From NCBI RefSeq assembly GCF_001571305.1, contig NZ_BCTN01000008.1, positions 1 through 64,000 of the forward strand: a stretch of 64,000 nucleotides of DNA. The letters are read 5' to 3'. Positions 22,164 to 30,896 of this stretch are shown here, one piece after another. This stretch comes from Erwinia persicina NBRC 102418 (GTDB lineage Bacteria; Pseudomonadota; Gammaproteobacteria; Enterobacterales; Enterobacteriaceae). The stretch's first letter is position 1; every line of letters begins with the position of its first letter. The position numbers and the translations under genes are program-made. The notes beneath the pieces were generated by a model. The model saw nothing but the letters and a program-made list of their open reading frames with translations, did not search any database and was not told the origin of the DNA.

Positions 22164-22314
22164 TTTTTGCTCCCTCAGTCTGAAATAGTACTATTAAGTA
22201 TAGAACAGGCTCACAAAACGCCATGCTGTCCGTGGCGTTTATGGACTAATCCGAAAGCCCTGACTGCGCCGCCTGTTGTAAGGTTGCGGGGTTAGCAGAC
22301 TGAGAGGAGCAAGC

Positions 22315-22650
22315 ATGTATTTACGACCTGATGAGGTAGCTCGCGTACTGGAAAAAGCGGGATTTGAAATGGATGCGGTCACCGCAAAAACCTACGGCTA
22401 CCGCCGCGGAGACGACTATGTTTATGTCAACCGTGAAGCGCGTCTGGGTCGAACTGCGCTGGTGATCCACCCCACGCTGAAAGAGCGAAGTCAGGCGATT
22501 ACCGCAGCATCCTCGGATGTGAAAACCTGCGATCACTATGTGCGCTTCCCGATGTATCTGGCGGGAGAAAACAACGATCATTACGGGATCCCCCACGGTT
22601 TCAGTTCGCGCATGGCGCTGGAACGCTATCTGGAAAGGATGTTTGGCTAA
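22315..22650 (+). CDS. ygaC: YgaC (DUF2002) family protein
   Basis: A 111-residue cytoplasmic protein of unknown function, nearly collinear with E. coli YgaC ([52 protein letters not shown]). A strong AGAGGAGC ribosome site precedes the ATG. It is divergent from ygaM as in E. coli. Confidence 0.92.
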   Translation: MYLRPDEVARVLEKAGFEMDAVTAKTYGYRRGDDYVYVNREARLGRTALVIHPTLKERSQAITAASSDVKTCDHYVRFPMYLAGENNDHYGIPHGFSSRMALERYLERMFG

Positions 22651-22735
22651 TTTTTCAACGCGTTGCATTCACCGGGCTGAATCGGTATAACGCGGGCAAC
22701 TGGCCATAAAGGCGTCCCTACGGATTGACAGCATC

Positions 22736-24154
22736 ATGCAACAGCAACAGCAGGCCCCCAGGCAGTTCAAACGCAGTATGAAAGCACGCCATCTGGTGAT
22801 GCTTTCTCTCGGTGGCGTGATTGGCACCGGACTCTTTTTTAATACCGGTTATATCATCTCCACAACAGGTGCCGCTGGCACGCTGCTGGCCTATCTGATC
22901 GGAGCGTTGGTGGTCTGGCTGGTGATGCTCAGCCTGGGGGAGCTTTCCGTGGCGATGCCTGAAACCGGTGCTTTCCACGTCTATGCGACGCGCTACCTCA
23001 GCCCGGCCACGGGCTACACCGTTGCCTGGCTGTACTGGCTGACGTGGACGGTGGCACTGGGCTCCAGCCTGACCGCCGCCGGTTTCTGCATGCAGTACTG
23101 GTTCCCCCATTCTCCGGTCTGGCTGTGGTGTCTGCTGTTCTGTGTGTTGATATTTTTGCTGAATATCATCTCCTCGCGCTTCTTTGCAGAAGCCGAGTTC
23201 TGGTTCTCTGTCGTCAAAGTGATCACCATCCTGGCGTTTCTGATGCTGGGTGGGGCGGCAATGTTCGGCTTTATTCCGTTGCGGGACGGCACCCCGGCAC
23301 CGTTTTTCCATCATCTCACTGCGTCGGGCTGGTTCCCACACGGCGTGCTGCCGATCCTGATGACCATGGTGGCGGTCAACTTTGCTTTCTCCGGCACGGA
23401 GCTGATCGGCATTGCGGCTGGTGAGACGGAAGAGCCGCATAAAGTCCTGCCGCTGGCGATCCGTACCACGGTGGTGCGTCTGATTATTTTCTTTGTGGGG
23501 ACGGTACTGATCCTCGCCAGTCTGATCCCGATGGACCAGGCCGGGATTGTGAAAAGCCCCTTTGTGATGGTTTTCGAAAAGATCGGCCTGCCGTACGCGG
23601 CTGATGTGATTAACTTTGTGATCCTGACGGCGATCCTCTCTGCCGCCAACTCCGGACTCTATGCCTCTGGCCGCATGCTGTGGTCGCTGGCGAATCAGCA
23701 GACGCTGCCTGCCTGCTTTTCCCGCCTGACACGGCGCGGTATTCCGCTGGTGGCGCTCTCTGTCAGTATGCTGGGCGGGCTGCTGGCGCTGCTTTCCAGC
23801 GTGGTGGCTGCGGATACGGTGTTCGTTGCGCTGTCGGCCATATCCGGGTTTGCCGTGGTGGCGGTGTGGATGAGTATTTGTGCCTCACACTACCGTTTTC
23901 GACGCGCGTGGCTGCAGGAAGGGCACCGCGAAAGCGAGCTGAAGTACCGCGCGCCCTGGTTCCCGCTGACGCCTCTGCTGGGCTTCAGCCTGTGCCTGCT
24001 GGCGTGTATCGGGCTGGCATTTGACCCCGACCAGCGTATCGCGCTGTGGTGCGGCCTGCCGTTTGTGGCGCTGTGCTATGCGGTACACTGGCTGACGCAG
24101 CGACGCCGCAAGCGCCTGCCGGAACCGCGCCCCGTCCCGGGCATCAATGGCTGA
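22736..24154 (+). CDS. mmuP: amino acid permease, MmuP-like (S-methylmethionine)
   Basis: Inner-membrane APC-family permease with about twelve helices, 472 residues. The N-terminal motif [18 protein letters not shown] and the segments [20 protein letters not shown] and [20 protein letters not shown] closely follow E. coli MmuP. S-methylmethionine import is therefore the best guess, but related amino-acid permeases share much of this. The methyltransferase gene mmuM, which follows mmuP in E. coli, is absent. The ATG at 22736 has no strong Shine-Dalgarno sequence. Confidence 0.8.
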   Translation: MQQQQQAPRQFKRSMKARHLVMLSLGGVIGTGLFFNTGYIISTTGAAGTLLAYLIGALVVWLVMLSLGELSVAMPETGAFHVYATRYLSPATGYTVAWLYWLTWTVALGSSLTAAGFCMQYWFPHSPVWLWCLLFCVLIFLLNIISSRFFAEAEFWFSVVKVITILAFLMLGGAAMFGFIPLRDGTPAPFFHHLTASGWFPHGVLPILMTMVAVNFAFSGTELIGIAAGETEEPHKVLPLAIRTTVVRLIIFFVGTVLILASLIPMDQAGIVKSPFVMVFEKIGLPYAADVINFVILTAILSAANSGLYASGRMLWSLANQQTLPACFSRLTRRGIPLVALSVSMLGGLLALLSSVVAADTVFVALSAISGFAVVAVWMSICASHYRFRRAWLQEGHRESELKYRAPWFPLTPLLGFSLCLLACIGLAFDPDQRIALWCGLPFVALCYAVHWLTQRRRKRLPEPRPVPGING

Positions 24155-24245
24155 ATAAACCCCCAATTAGCTGCGCTATTAGCCCGCTAGTTTGCCGAAG
24201 GTGGCGCGTAGACTCTTAGCATGATGGATTCAGGCAGGATAAATG

Positions 24246-24668
24246 ATGAAACGGCTGATTGCAGCGCTGGCAGCAGCGTGGATGTTAAGTGGCTGCGCCA
24301 CGATTGTCGGTAGCGAAACGCAGGACGTCACCTTACAGACGCAGCCTCCGGGGGTGAAGTTTGTCGTGCAGGACGAAACCGGTAAGGCGGTTGCCGAAGG
24401 CTATACGCCGAAAACCGTGACACTGATGAAGTCCAACGGTAACTATTTTGGCAAGAAGAAGTACCTGGTTATGCTGGAGCGCCAGGGCTATGTGCCGCAG
24501 ACACTGCCGCTGAAAGAGAGCGCCAACCTGTGGTATCTGCTGGGAAATATCCCGCTGCTCGGCTTCCCGGGCTGGCTGGTCGTCGACCCGTTCTATGGGG
24601 GGATGTATAAGATTGAACCGGAACGCGTCCAGACCATTATGAATCCGGTTGGCGCGCGCGGCGGCTGA
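24246..24668 (+). CDS. small lipoprotein, PEGA-like
   Basis: Predicted lipoprotein of 140 residues with lipobox MLSGC. After the signal comes a region reminiscent of PEGA-type folds (TQDVTLQTQPPGVKFVVQDE, then GYTPKTVTLMK), and a hydrophobic segment near the end (NIPLLGFPGWLVVDPFYGGM). Two ATGs adjoin; the second (24246) lies six bases after AGGA, a normal spacing. Function unknown. It is a single gene with its own terminator, between mmuP and speG. Confidence 0.78.
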   Translation: MKRLIAALAAAWMLSGCATIVGSETQDVTLQTQPPGVKFVVQDETGKAVAEGYTPKTVTLMKSNGNYFGKKKYLVMLERQGYVPQTLPLKESANLWYLLGNIPLLGFPGWLVVDPFYGGMYKIEPERVQTIMNPVGARGG

Positions 24669-24674
24669 TTCAAC

Positions 24675-24708
24675 AACGGCAGGTCGGGTCATCCCACCTG
24701 CCGTTTTT
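24675..24708 (+). terminator. terminator after the lipoprotein gene
   Basis: A long stem AACGGCAGGT...ACCTGCCGTT with an inner CGGG/CCC extension, followed by five T residues, seven bases after the lipoprotein stop. The convergent speG ends just beyond. Confidence 0.9.
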
Positions 24709-24710
24709 AT

Positions 24711-25277
24711 TTACTGCGCGGTGGTTTTTACCATGCTGTGTGCCGGTTTGAATTTTTCCAGATATTGATGCTGGAAGATGCACATGCGAATCGTGTTACG
24801 GTATTCACCGTTGATAAAGAATTCGTGGATCAGCTCACCTTCAATTTCAAAGCCCAGCTTGCGGTAAATATGGATCGCCTTTTCGTTCTCTTTATCGACG
24901 ATCAGGTAGAGTTTATACAGGTTCAGCACCGAAAAACCGTACTCCATTGCCAGCTTCGCTGCCTTACTGGCCAGGCCTTTTCCCTGATGGCTGGGGGCGA
25001 TAATAATCTGAAATTCTGCACGACGGTGGATGTGGTTAATTTCTACCAGCTCCACCAGCCCGGCGTTACTCCCATCATGTTCAACGACAAATCGCCGCTC
25101 ACTCTGGTCATGGATATGCTTGTCATAAAGATCGGACAGCTCAACAAACGCCTCGTAGGGCTCTTCAAACCAGTAGCGCATGACGCTGGCGTTGTTATCC
25201 AACTGATGGACAAACCGCAGGTCTTCGCGCTCAAGGGGACGCAGTTTCACGCTGTGATCAACAGACTTAGCCGACAT
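24711..25277 (-). CDS. speG: spermidine N1-acetyltransferase
   Basis: GNAT-family enzyme that acetylates spermidine and spermine, limiting polyamine toxicity. The 188-residue protein begins [19 protein letters not shown] and has the acetyl-CoA loop [20 protein letters not shown], as in E. coli SpeG (186 aa). An upstream in-frame ATG at 25331 would add 18 residues; the MSAKS start at 25277 lies near the family start. Confidence 0.94.
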   Translation of the reverse strand: MSAKSVDHSVKLRPLEREDLRFVHQLDNNASVMRYWFEEPYEAFVELSDLYDKHIHDQSERRFVVEHDGSNAGLVELVEINHIHRRAEFQIIIAPSHQGKGLASKAAKLAMEYGFSVLNLYKLYLIVDKENEKAIHIYRKLGFEIEGELIHEFFINGEYRNTIRMCIFQHQYLEKFKPAHSMVKTTAQ

Positions 25278-25334
25278 AAAAATTCCTTTTCGGGGATGCA
25301 ATATTGCCGGGGGAGTATAACGGTTTCTCACGGG

Positions 25335-25361
25335 TAAAAAAAACGCGCCCGAAGGCGCGTT
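25335..25361 (-). terminator. terminator of tsx
   Basis: An AACGCGCC/GGCGCGTT stem with a CGAA-type loop is followed on the minus strand by eight T residues, about 60 bases after the tsx stop. Confidence 0.85.
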
Positions 25362-25419
25362 GCGTGACGTTTTTTACCGGAACAGGACGTGACCTTCATT
25401 TTCAGTCACGCCGGGGTCA

Positions 25420-26286
25420 TCAGAAGTTGTAACCCACCACCAGGTAATAACCGAATCCGTTCGACTTGACGTTGAAATCGCCTTTGCCAAAGTTCAGCTC
25501 GGTGCCGTCATTCCACTGACCGCCGTTGTGGAAGTAACGTGCCACAACGGAGTAGTGCCAGTGATCGTAACCCAGCGAGAGAATATGGCTGGAGGCAATT
25601 GAGTTGCTGGTACGCGCAGGCGCGGAGTTATCCCCGAGGTCAGAACCCCAGTCAAAGTTGGTAAAGCCGATATAGCTCAGGTTACCGCCCCACAGCTGGG
25701 TCAGCGGTACAAAATATTTCACCTTGAAGCGATATCCATCCCACTGATTCTCGTTAGCTGCGCCGTAGTTCGCCCACTGGTATTTTGCGTACACGTTCAG
25801 CGACAGGCCGACGTCGGAATGGGTGTCGATATCGGTACCGAGGCCCATGTACCAGGTATTCTGGCGGTTAGCACGGTTATCACCCATATCGTAGATATAG
25901 TTGTTGGCGAAGTACCACTCTTTGAACGGGCCAAACGCCAGGCTGGTGCCGGTCAGTTTGTCGATGGAGAAACGCGGTTCGATCTCCATAAAGAACGGGG
26001 AACCGTCATCCCATGCGCCGACGTCGTTACCGTTGCCTGCGCCGAAGAATTTAGGCACATCAATATAGCCGTAGAAATCGAACCAGTCCTTTTTCGCAAA
26101 GGCTTCGTATTCCAGATAAACATCATTGTTCAGCTGCGGCCCGAAGCGGGTGTGATAGCTGCCGACCACATTGACGCTCTGATGCCACCAGTCAGAAACA
26201 TACTCCGGACTGCTGGTTTCAGCGAATGAGGAGTGGGTATAAGAGAGCGCTGCCAGCGCGCCAGCCATCATAATTTTATATTTCAT
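25420..26286 (-). CDS. tsx: nucleoside-specific outer-membrane channel Tsx
   Basis: Twelve-stranded outer-membrane channel for nucleosides and deoxynucleosides. The 288-residue precursor has a signal peptide ending HSSFAE. The mature barrel is close to E. coli Tsx ([36 protein letters not shown], and the terminal YYLVVGYNF with the C-terminal Phe needed for barrel insertion). The ATG at 26286 (MKYKIMM) is preferred over 26298. A perfect CRP half-site pair lies about 200 bases upstream. In E. coli tsx is controlled by CRP, CytR and DeoR. Confidence 0.95.
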   Translation of the reverse strand: MKYKIMMAGALAALSYTHSSFAETSSPEYVSDWWHQSVNVVGSYHTRFGPQLNNDVYLEYEAFAKKDWFDFYGYIDVPKFFGAGNGNDVGAWDDGSPFFMEIEPRFSIDKLTGTSLAFGPFKEWYFANNYIYDMGDNRANRQNTWYMGLGTDIDTHSDVGLSLNVYAKYQWANYGAANENQWDGYRFKVKYFVPLTQLWGGNLSYIGFTNFDWGSDLGDNSAPARTSNSIASSHILSLGYDHWHYSVVARYFHNGGQWNDGTELNFGKGDFNVKSNGFGYYLVVGYNF

Positions 26287-26698
26287 TATTATTACCACAT
26301 GCTCTGAGACCCGGCTCTGTAGCCAGTGCGCTGGTTGGGTCAGGTTATCTACGGCGACAAATGGGTGATTAAGTTTACGAAAAAAGCACCCGCCATCATT
26401 GCTGCGGCAGTGTGCCGCTAACAGTGTGTTAGGAAATAGAGATTGCTCACACTTGTCAAATTCTGTTTCATTTCAATTCAGCTAAAGTGTGATTGAAATC
26501 ACAAAAAATAGTGCAGAGAACGGAACTTAATCAGAAAACGGGTTTTTCAGCCAGTAGAGGGGGAGGTAAACGGTTGCCTGGCGATTCCTCACGTTCAGGG
26601 TGAAAACGAGGGGCGCTGGCGGTAAAAAAAAATGGGGCTGTTTTCTACTCAGTCATAAGGATAGCTTATGCATCATGGGGGCGGAAACCGCCTGCGTC
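26287..26698. other. tsx upstream region, 412 bp without a gene
   Basis: Holds the tsx promoter and the CRP site at 26488-26503. The 26560-26698 part has no supported gene; short frames there are shadows of the downstream lipoprotein gene. Confidence 0.5.
26488..26503. promoter_or_regulatory. perfect CRP (cAMP receptor protein) site
   Basis: The sequence TGTGATTGAAATCACA has both half-sites TGTGA and TCACA with the standard six-base spacer, flanked by A-rich sequence. It lies ~200 bases upstream of tsx, whose E. coli counterpart is CRP/CytR controlled. Confidence 0.88.
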
Positions 26699-27841
26699 CT
26701 AGCGACAGGCATCCCCTTTTACGGCCAGATGAGAGCGGTCGGCTTGCTCTGCCTGCTGCGCCAGCAGGGCAAAATCCCCGTACTGGTACATCAGTTGCGG
26801 GGTGGGTAAATTCACCATATTCTTTCCGGGCCAGATTTCCAGCCGGGCAAAACCGGAGAGAGGCTGCTGGTGAAAATGGTCAGGCAGCGTTAGCCAGAGT
26901 TCAGGAACGCTGTCTGCCGGACGTGTCGGGAGGCGACGGTCGAGGGTGCTGTAGTTACGGCGCAGGACGAGGAATTTATCCGGCAGGCGGCAGCGGCTGT
27001 TCCACCAGGTTCCGTCGACCATATCAAAGTGGAAGCGTGTCTCTCTGGGGCTGACCGCCAGCAGCTGCGCCAGTGCCTGAGGGATCATCCGTGCCATTGA
27101 CGCCTCATACTGCTTCAGCGAGCTCCCTCCACCGTGGGAGAGAAGGTCAGTCGCGATACGCGCGCCCAGCAGATTTGAATAGAGATCTTCTGGCGAAAAA
27201 GCCGAGACGCCCTCTGAATAGCCCGGCACAGATTCAAACCCGTACCACTGCGCGACTTCATGCCAGACCGCCAGCTGAAAGGCCAGATGTGCCGCCAGCC
27301 GGATGGCCAGATTATAGCGGTCCAGCGCGTCATCGGGCGGAGTATAATGCCCCAGTCGGATAATCCGCTGGCCCAGTTCATCAGGCAGCGTGAGAGTACC
27401 CGCCTGACCCAGCTGCGGTAAAATGCGGGTAAACAGCCACAGCGTGTTATCCGCGGTATCACGCACGTGGGCGAGGTCAATAAATCCCCCGCGCCGTGTA
27501 TAAACAATCCCATCATGTTCGCTGTTCATGCCCGTCAGGGTCATGATGATACTTTCCCAGCTGTCGTTGTAGTGATGCTTACCCGTATTGTCCGGAGCCA
27601 CCACGTTACCGAACTGGATAAAAGGCACCGGGATGCCTAAAAATTTTGCCTGCACGTCGTAGCCGAAAGCACAACAGGGACGCAGGCCATCGGGGGGCGG
27701 CAGCGTGGGAAGGGTAGGCCAGACCTGAGTCGCCAGCGGGGCAGGCTGCTTGAGATCCTCCGGCGTTAAAGCGGGTGCGGCCGGGGCGGGCACCTGACAG
27801 GCATTTAACACCAGGATTAACAGCATCCATTTTTTTTTCAT
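26699..27841 (-). CDS. DUF4056-like exported lipoprotein
   Basis: A 380-residue predicted lipoprotein: the signal MKKKWMLLILVLNAC puts the acylated cysteine at position 15, after a proline-rich linker (APAAPALTPEDL). The body looks like DUF4056: CCAFGYDVQAKFLGIPVPFI, then GGFIDLAHVRDTAD, then AVWHEVAQWYGFESVPGYSE and SAFSPEDLYSNLLGAR. The HEVAQ and YSE residues resemble a metal site but lack the HExxH of classic metalloproteases, so activity is unproven. Its ATG shares one base with the stop of the upstream barrel gene (TGATG), so the two are translationally coupled. Confidence 0.75.
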   Translation of the reverse strand: MKKKWMLLILVLNACQVPAPAAPALTPEDLKQPAPLATQVWPTLPTLPPPDGLRPCCAFGYDVQAKFLGIPVPFIQFGNVVAPDNTGKHHYNDSWESIIMTLTGMNSEHDGIVYTRRGGFIDLAHVRDTADNTLWLFTRILPQLGQAGTLTLPDELGQRIIRLGHYTPPDDALDRYNLAIRLAAHLAFQLAVWHEVAQWYGFESVPGYSEGVSAFSPEDLYSNLLGARIATDLLSHGGGSSLKQYEASMARMIPQALAQLLAVSPRETRFHFDMVDGTWWNSRCRLPDKFLVLRRNYSTLDRRLPTRPADSVPELWLTLPDHFHQQPLSGFARLEIWPGKNMVNLPTPQLMYQYGDFALLAQQAEQADRSHLAVKGDACR

Positions 27842-28974
27842 CAGAACGCTTCCCCAACCTGGAAATAAAATCCCGTGCTTTTCTCGCCTACGCCGTAGTC
27901 AAAGCGCAGATTCATGCTTTTTTTAATCTGAAAACGATAGCCGACGCCGACGCTGGGAAGCCAGTTGCCGTCAGCAACATCGTGAACGTCAGACGACATA
28001 CTGCCCGCACCAACCCAGGCGACAACGCCATGTCGCCAGCTCAGTTTTTTACGCAGTTCAAGCTGGGTCGTCACGATATTACGATCGCGGTAACGCCCTT
28101 CGTAATAACCCCGCAGATGATGGCTGTCCCCTAAAAAGCCGGTCATTGTCCAGGGAACATCCCCTCCGGCGAACCGACCGTACAGCTCCCATGCCAGCAG
28201 GGTCGTGGGATCCAATGGGTGATACAGGTCGTATTGCGTATCCCAGACGTCAAAGCGGTTATCACTGCCTAAGGCGGGTGTATATCGGGTATAGCTGATA
28301 TTGAGCAACTGCCCCCGCGAGGGATTGATGGTGACATCCCGCGTGTCAAAGCTGAACAACAGGCTGGCCCCGACGTTCATCTCATGTAAGCGAACCGGGT
28401 GCTGAAAGAAGCTCCCGGACGCTTTTTTTTCTAACCCGGTTGCCTTCTGGTCGTCGAATGAACCGCCCATCCCGACGTAGGTATTCGCCCCCAGCCGGTA
28501 GAGGATTTTAGGCGTCATGGTAACAGAACGGGCATCGTAGGACTGTTTTCCGCGCTGATGTCGTCCGGCCTGGTAACCCACTCCCCAGTAATCCAGAGGG
28601 CGATGACTCAATTCCCCGTTGAGAAAAAAACGCCACCGATCCTGGTGAAAAAAAGTGTCGTTATCGTAACCGACACCGAATGCGCCTGTGGAGCTACCGA
28701 AGCCCGTCAGGGATAATGACGACAGCGGTGAAGACTGCGGATGATCGTCGGCATGGTAAAACCCGACAGCAGCGACACCGATGCCAATGCCCAGTTCCGG
28801 GGTATAAAATGGCCCTGGCACTACACCCCAGTCGATACCTTTTTGCAAATCAGCCTCATGCGTGCTGAACTTGCTCAGGTACCTGTCTACCGAGGGTCTG
28901 CTTAACAGCAGATTGCCCTGGGACAGTGACGGAATGAGAAACAGAGTCATGAATAACCCAATGTTAGCCCACAT
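27841..28974 (-). CDS. Omp85/BamA-TamA type outer-membrane barrel
   Basis: A 377-residue exported protein with an N-terminal signal (MWANIGLFMTLFLIPSLSQG) and no POTRA domains. The body alternates like a beta-barrel (PGPFYTPELGIGIGVAAVGF and SLLFSFDTRDVTINPSRGQ). It contains the Omp85 loop-6 type motif LRGYYEGRYRDRNIVTTQLE and ends in Phe (FYFQVGEAF), as outer-membrane barrels do. The C-terminal barrel alone, without POTRA, is found in surface-antigen family proteins of unknown role. It follows the 348-residue barrel gene by two bases and is coupled to the lipoprotein gene. Confidence 0.8.
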   Translation of the reverse strand: MWANIGLFMTLFLIPSLSQGNLLLSRPSVDRYLSKFSTHEADLQKGIDWGVVPGPFYTPELGIGIGVAAVGFYHADDHPQSSPLSSLSLTGFGSSTGAFGVGYDNDTFFHQDRWRFFLNGELSHRPLDYWGVGYQAGRHQRGKQSYDARSVTMTPKILYRLGANTYVGMGGSFDDQKATGLEKKASGSFFQHPVRLHEMNVGASLLFSFDTRDVTINPSRGQLLNISYTRYTPALGSDNRFDVWDTQYDLYHPLDPTTLLAWELYGRFAGGDVPWTMTGFLGDSHHLRGYYEGRYRDRNIVTTQLELRKKLSWRHGVVAWVGAGSMSSDVHDVADGNWLPSVGVGYRFQIKKSMNLRFDYGVGEKSTGFYFQVGEAF

Positions 28975-28976
28975 GT

Positions 28977-30023
28977 TCAGAAACGAAACTCGCCACCGAC
29001 CATCACGCTGTTACGTTTTTCAAAACCCACCTCTGTAATGACATTGAAATTACGCGTAATTTCGTACTGCCCGCCGACCAGCACGTTCCACGGTGACTGC
29101 AAATGCTGCTTAACGCGAAAACGTCCCTGGTCGTCTTTGTTGACGAAGTTCACCAGCTGCACCAGGTTTTGCGGCATGTTCAGATTACCCAGACTGCCTC
29201 TGAAGTTCTGAGAGACATCCTGATACATGCTGCCTACCCATACACTGGCGTGTGATACCGGAATGGAAAACCGTTCAAATCCCGGTACGGTGAAGCGATA
29301 GCCGACGCGCGGCGTGAAGGTGAAAGCTGACGTACTGCCATCAAGAATGTCGAAGTCTGTGCGGGTATAGTTGAAATCCAGCGTGCCGAACCAGTTGTGA
29401 TAACCATAGGCCAGTGTTGTCCCGCCACCGTAGGTGGTTCCCTTAAATTTCAGCGTAAAATTGATATTCTTGAGCTGTGGCGGGCAGGCACCCACCGCAC
29501 AGACGGAGACATCAGAAACCGAGCTCCCTTTTGTATGACCAATAATGCCGTAGACATTCATAAAGGGAAATAACCAGGTGTCCAGCCGGGCATTTTCAGT
29601 TTTGGATTTTTCCCGGGTATGGCCAACGTTAATATTAAACAGATCGCTGCCAATCGGAATGGGAGACATGCCGGGAAAAAGTGAAGGGATTTTAAGGTTA
29701 GAAAAGTCGATACTGTTAACCTTAATATTTTGATGCATATTCATGTAATTAAAACCAATCCCATAGGGATCGGGTAAATCATAACCTCGCTTGCGGATCT
29801 CTTTGCCAAAAAATGGCAGAGGCCCCGTTGTTTCACCAAAAAGATCGGGTGAGTTTTCTGCTTTTTTCTCATCCAGCGTCATAAGAGGATCTGTATCTCC
29901 ATGATAATCCAATGAATCAGGGATGACGGCGTTAGGCACTCCCGCGAAGACGGGCACCAATGGTACAGAGCAAAGAAGGAATCCGGCTATTATATTGCTT
30001 TTGACTTGTGGCAGTTTCTTCAT
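28977..30023 (-). CDS. putative outer-membrane beta-barrel protein, unknown family
   Basis: A 348-residue exported protein: signal peptide to about residue 27 (LVPVFAG), then a soluble-looking N-terminal stretch with LPDPYGIGFNYMNMHQNIKV, then alternating beta-strand pattern (GYRFTVPGFERFSIPVSH) and a terminal strand GGEFRF ending in Phe. Cysteines near the middle (VCAVGACPP) could form a loop disulfide. I do not recognise the family. It is the first gene of a three-gene operon with the Omp85-like and DUF4056-like genes. All three products are predicted to be in the envelope. Confidence 0.75.
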   Translation of the reverse strand: MKKLPQVKSNIIAGFLLCSVPLVPVFAGVPNAVIPDSLDYHGDTDPLMTLDEKKAENSPDLFGETTGPLPFFGKEIRKRGYDLPDPYGIGFNYMNMHQNIKVNSIDFSNLKIPSLFPGMSPIPIGSDLFNINVGHTREKSKTENARLDTWLFPFMNVYGIIGHTKGSSVSDVSVCAVGACPPQLKNINFTLKFKGTTYGGGTTLAYGYHNWFGTLDFNYTRTDFDILDGSTSAFTFTPRVGYRFTVPGFERFSIPVSHASVWVGSMYQDVSQNFRGSLGNLNMPQNLVQLVNFVNKDDQGRFRVKQHLQSPWNVLVGGQYEITRNFNVITEVGFEKRNSVMVGGEFRF

Positions 30024-30340
30024 TTATTACAATCCATGTAGCTGATGAGAAGGGATCGCAGGAGCATAGCGACAGTCTTCCCTTTTTTCATTCCAGAAAA
30101 TGCGATATGTCAGTCACAGGCACGCTTTTTTATCAATTGTAATTTTTTATGTTTAATCAATAATTGGCTGGCCGTTTTATTATCAGGATGGGAGTGACGA
30201 TTAACTGGTTTTAGTAATGCCGAAAAGAGAATTTATTTACATTTAGCGCTTGCTAAGAAATCTCTAAAAAAAGGAAAGGGAACGACATGAGGGCCGGTAA
30301 GAGAACAGAACGCCCTGGCGCAGGACGTTCTGGTGCAGCT
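30024..30340. other. upstream region of the envelope operon, 317 bp
   Basis: AT-rich region with no gene, presumably holding the promoter of the 28977-30023 gene, and the terminator of the yqjC-like gene at its right end. Confidence 0.45.
30306..30332 (-). terminator. probable terminator of the yqjC-like gene
   Basis: An almost perfect 12-bp stem (CAGAACG plus TCCTG, pairing with CAGGG plus CGTTCTG) lies eight bases after the stop codon. The following T run is weak (TTCTCTT). Confidence 0.55.
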
Positions 30341-30727
30341 TTATCGGGTTAATTCTGCTTCAGCCTGGTTAAGTTCTTCGCGGGCCTCATCCCGTTTTCT
30401 TGTTTTTTTATCGATTTTGTCCTGCCGGCCATCGGCTTTGGCTTCTGTCAGCTCCTGCTCACGCTCCTGCACCTTACGCTGTTTTTCTGCCACCTTTGCC
30501 TGACGCTCTTTCAGCAGGCTGCTGTCTGTGCAGTGGTCGGTCACTTCCTTCAGCGCTTTCTTCAGACCCGCCACGCGGTGCGGATGACCCTGCTGTTCCG
30601 CGTACTGGATTTCCTGCTGGATATTCTGCTGTTTAGCTGCGCAACCGGTCAGCGTGGTGCTGGCCTGCACGGAAAAAAAACAGCTGGCGATAAGCGTTGA
30701 GCTGAGAATGATCAGGTGTTTTTTCAT
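30341..30727 (-). CDS. yqjC: YqjC-like DUF1090 periplasmic protein
   Basis: A 128-residue exported protein with a signal peptide (MKKHLIILSSTLIASCFFSVQA) and a highly charged helical body: ACAAKQQNIQQEIQYAEQQ-type N-terminal part, then a long K/E/Q-rich coiled-coil (REQELTEAKADGRQDKIDKK). This is the DUF1090 pattern of E. coli YqjC. Function unknown. In E. coli yqjC lies elsewhere, beside yqjD. Confidence 0.75.
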   Translation of the reverse strand: MKKHLIILSSTLIASCFFSVQASTTLTGCAAKQQNIQQEIQYAEQQGHPHRVAGLKKALKEVTDHCTDSSLLKERQAKVAEKQRKVQEREQELTEAKADGRQDKIDKKTRKRDEAREELNQAEAELTR

Positions 30728-30843
30728 TGTTATCCCTAAGTTTGCGGTGTGGAGAGCGCTATTATACCTGGCGTTCTTAAGAGATCCTTATCACCACACA
30801 TTGTTTGTGTCATTACTGCCGGGGAGTGGCCGGACGCAGGCAT

Positions 30844-30873
30844 AAAAAAAGCCCACAGGTGACCCCGTGGGCT
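30844..30873 (-). terminator. terminator of the RIO kinase gene
   Basis: An AGCCCAC/GTGGGCT stem followed on the minus strand by seven T residues, about 25 bases after the RIO kinase stop. Confidence 0.88.
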
Positions 30874-30896
30874 GTCAGCGCTGGCGATATTGGCTG

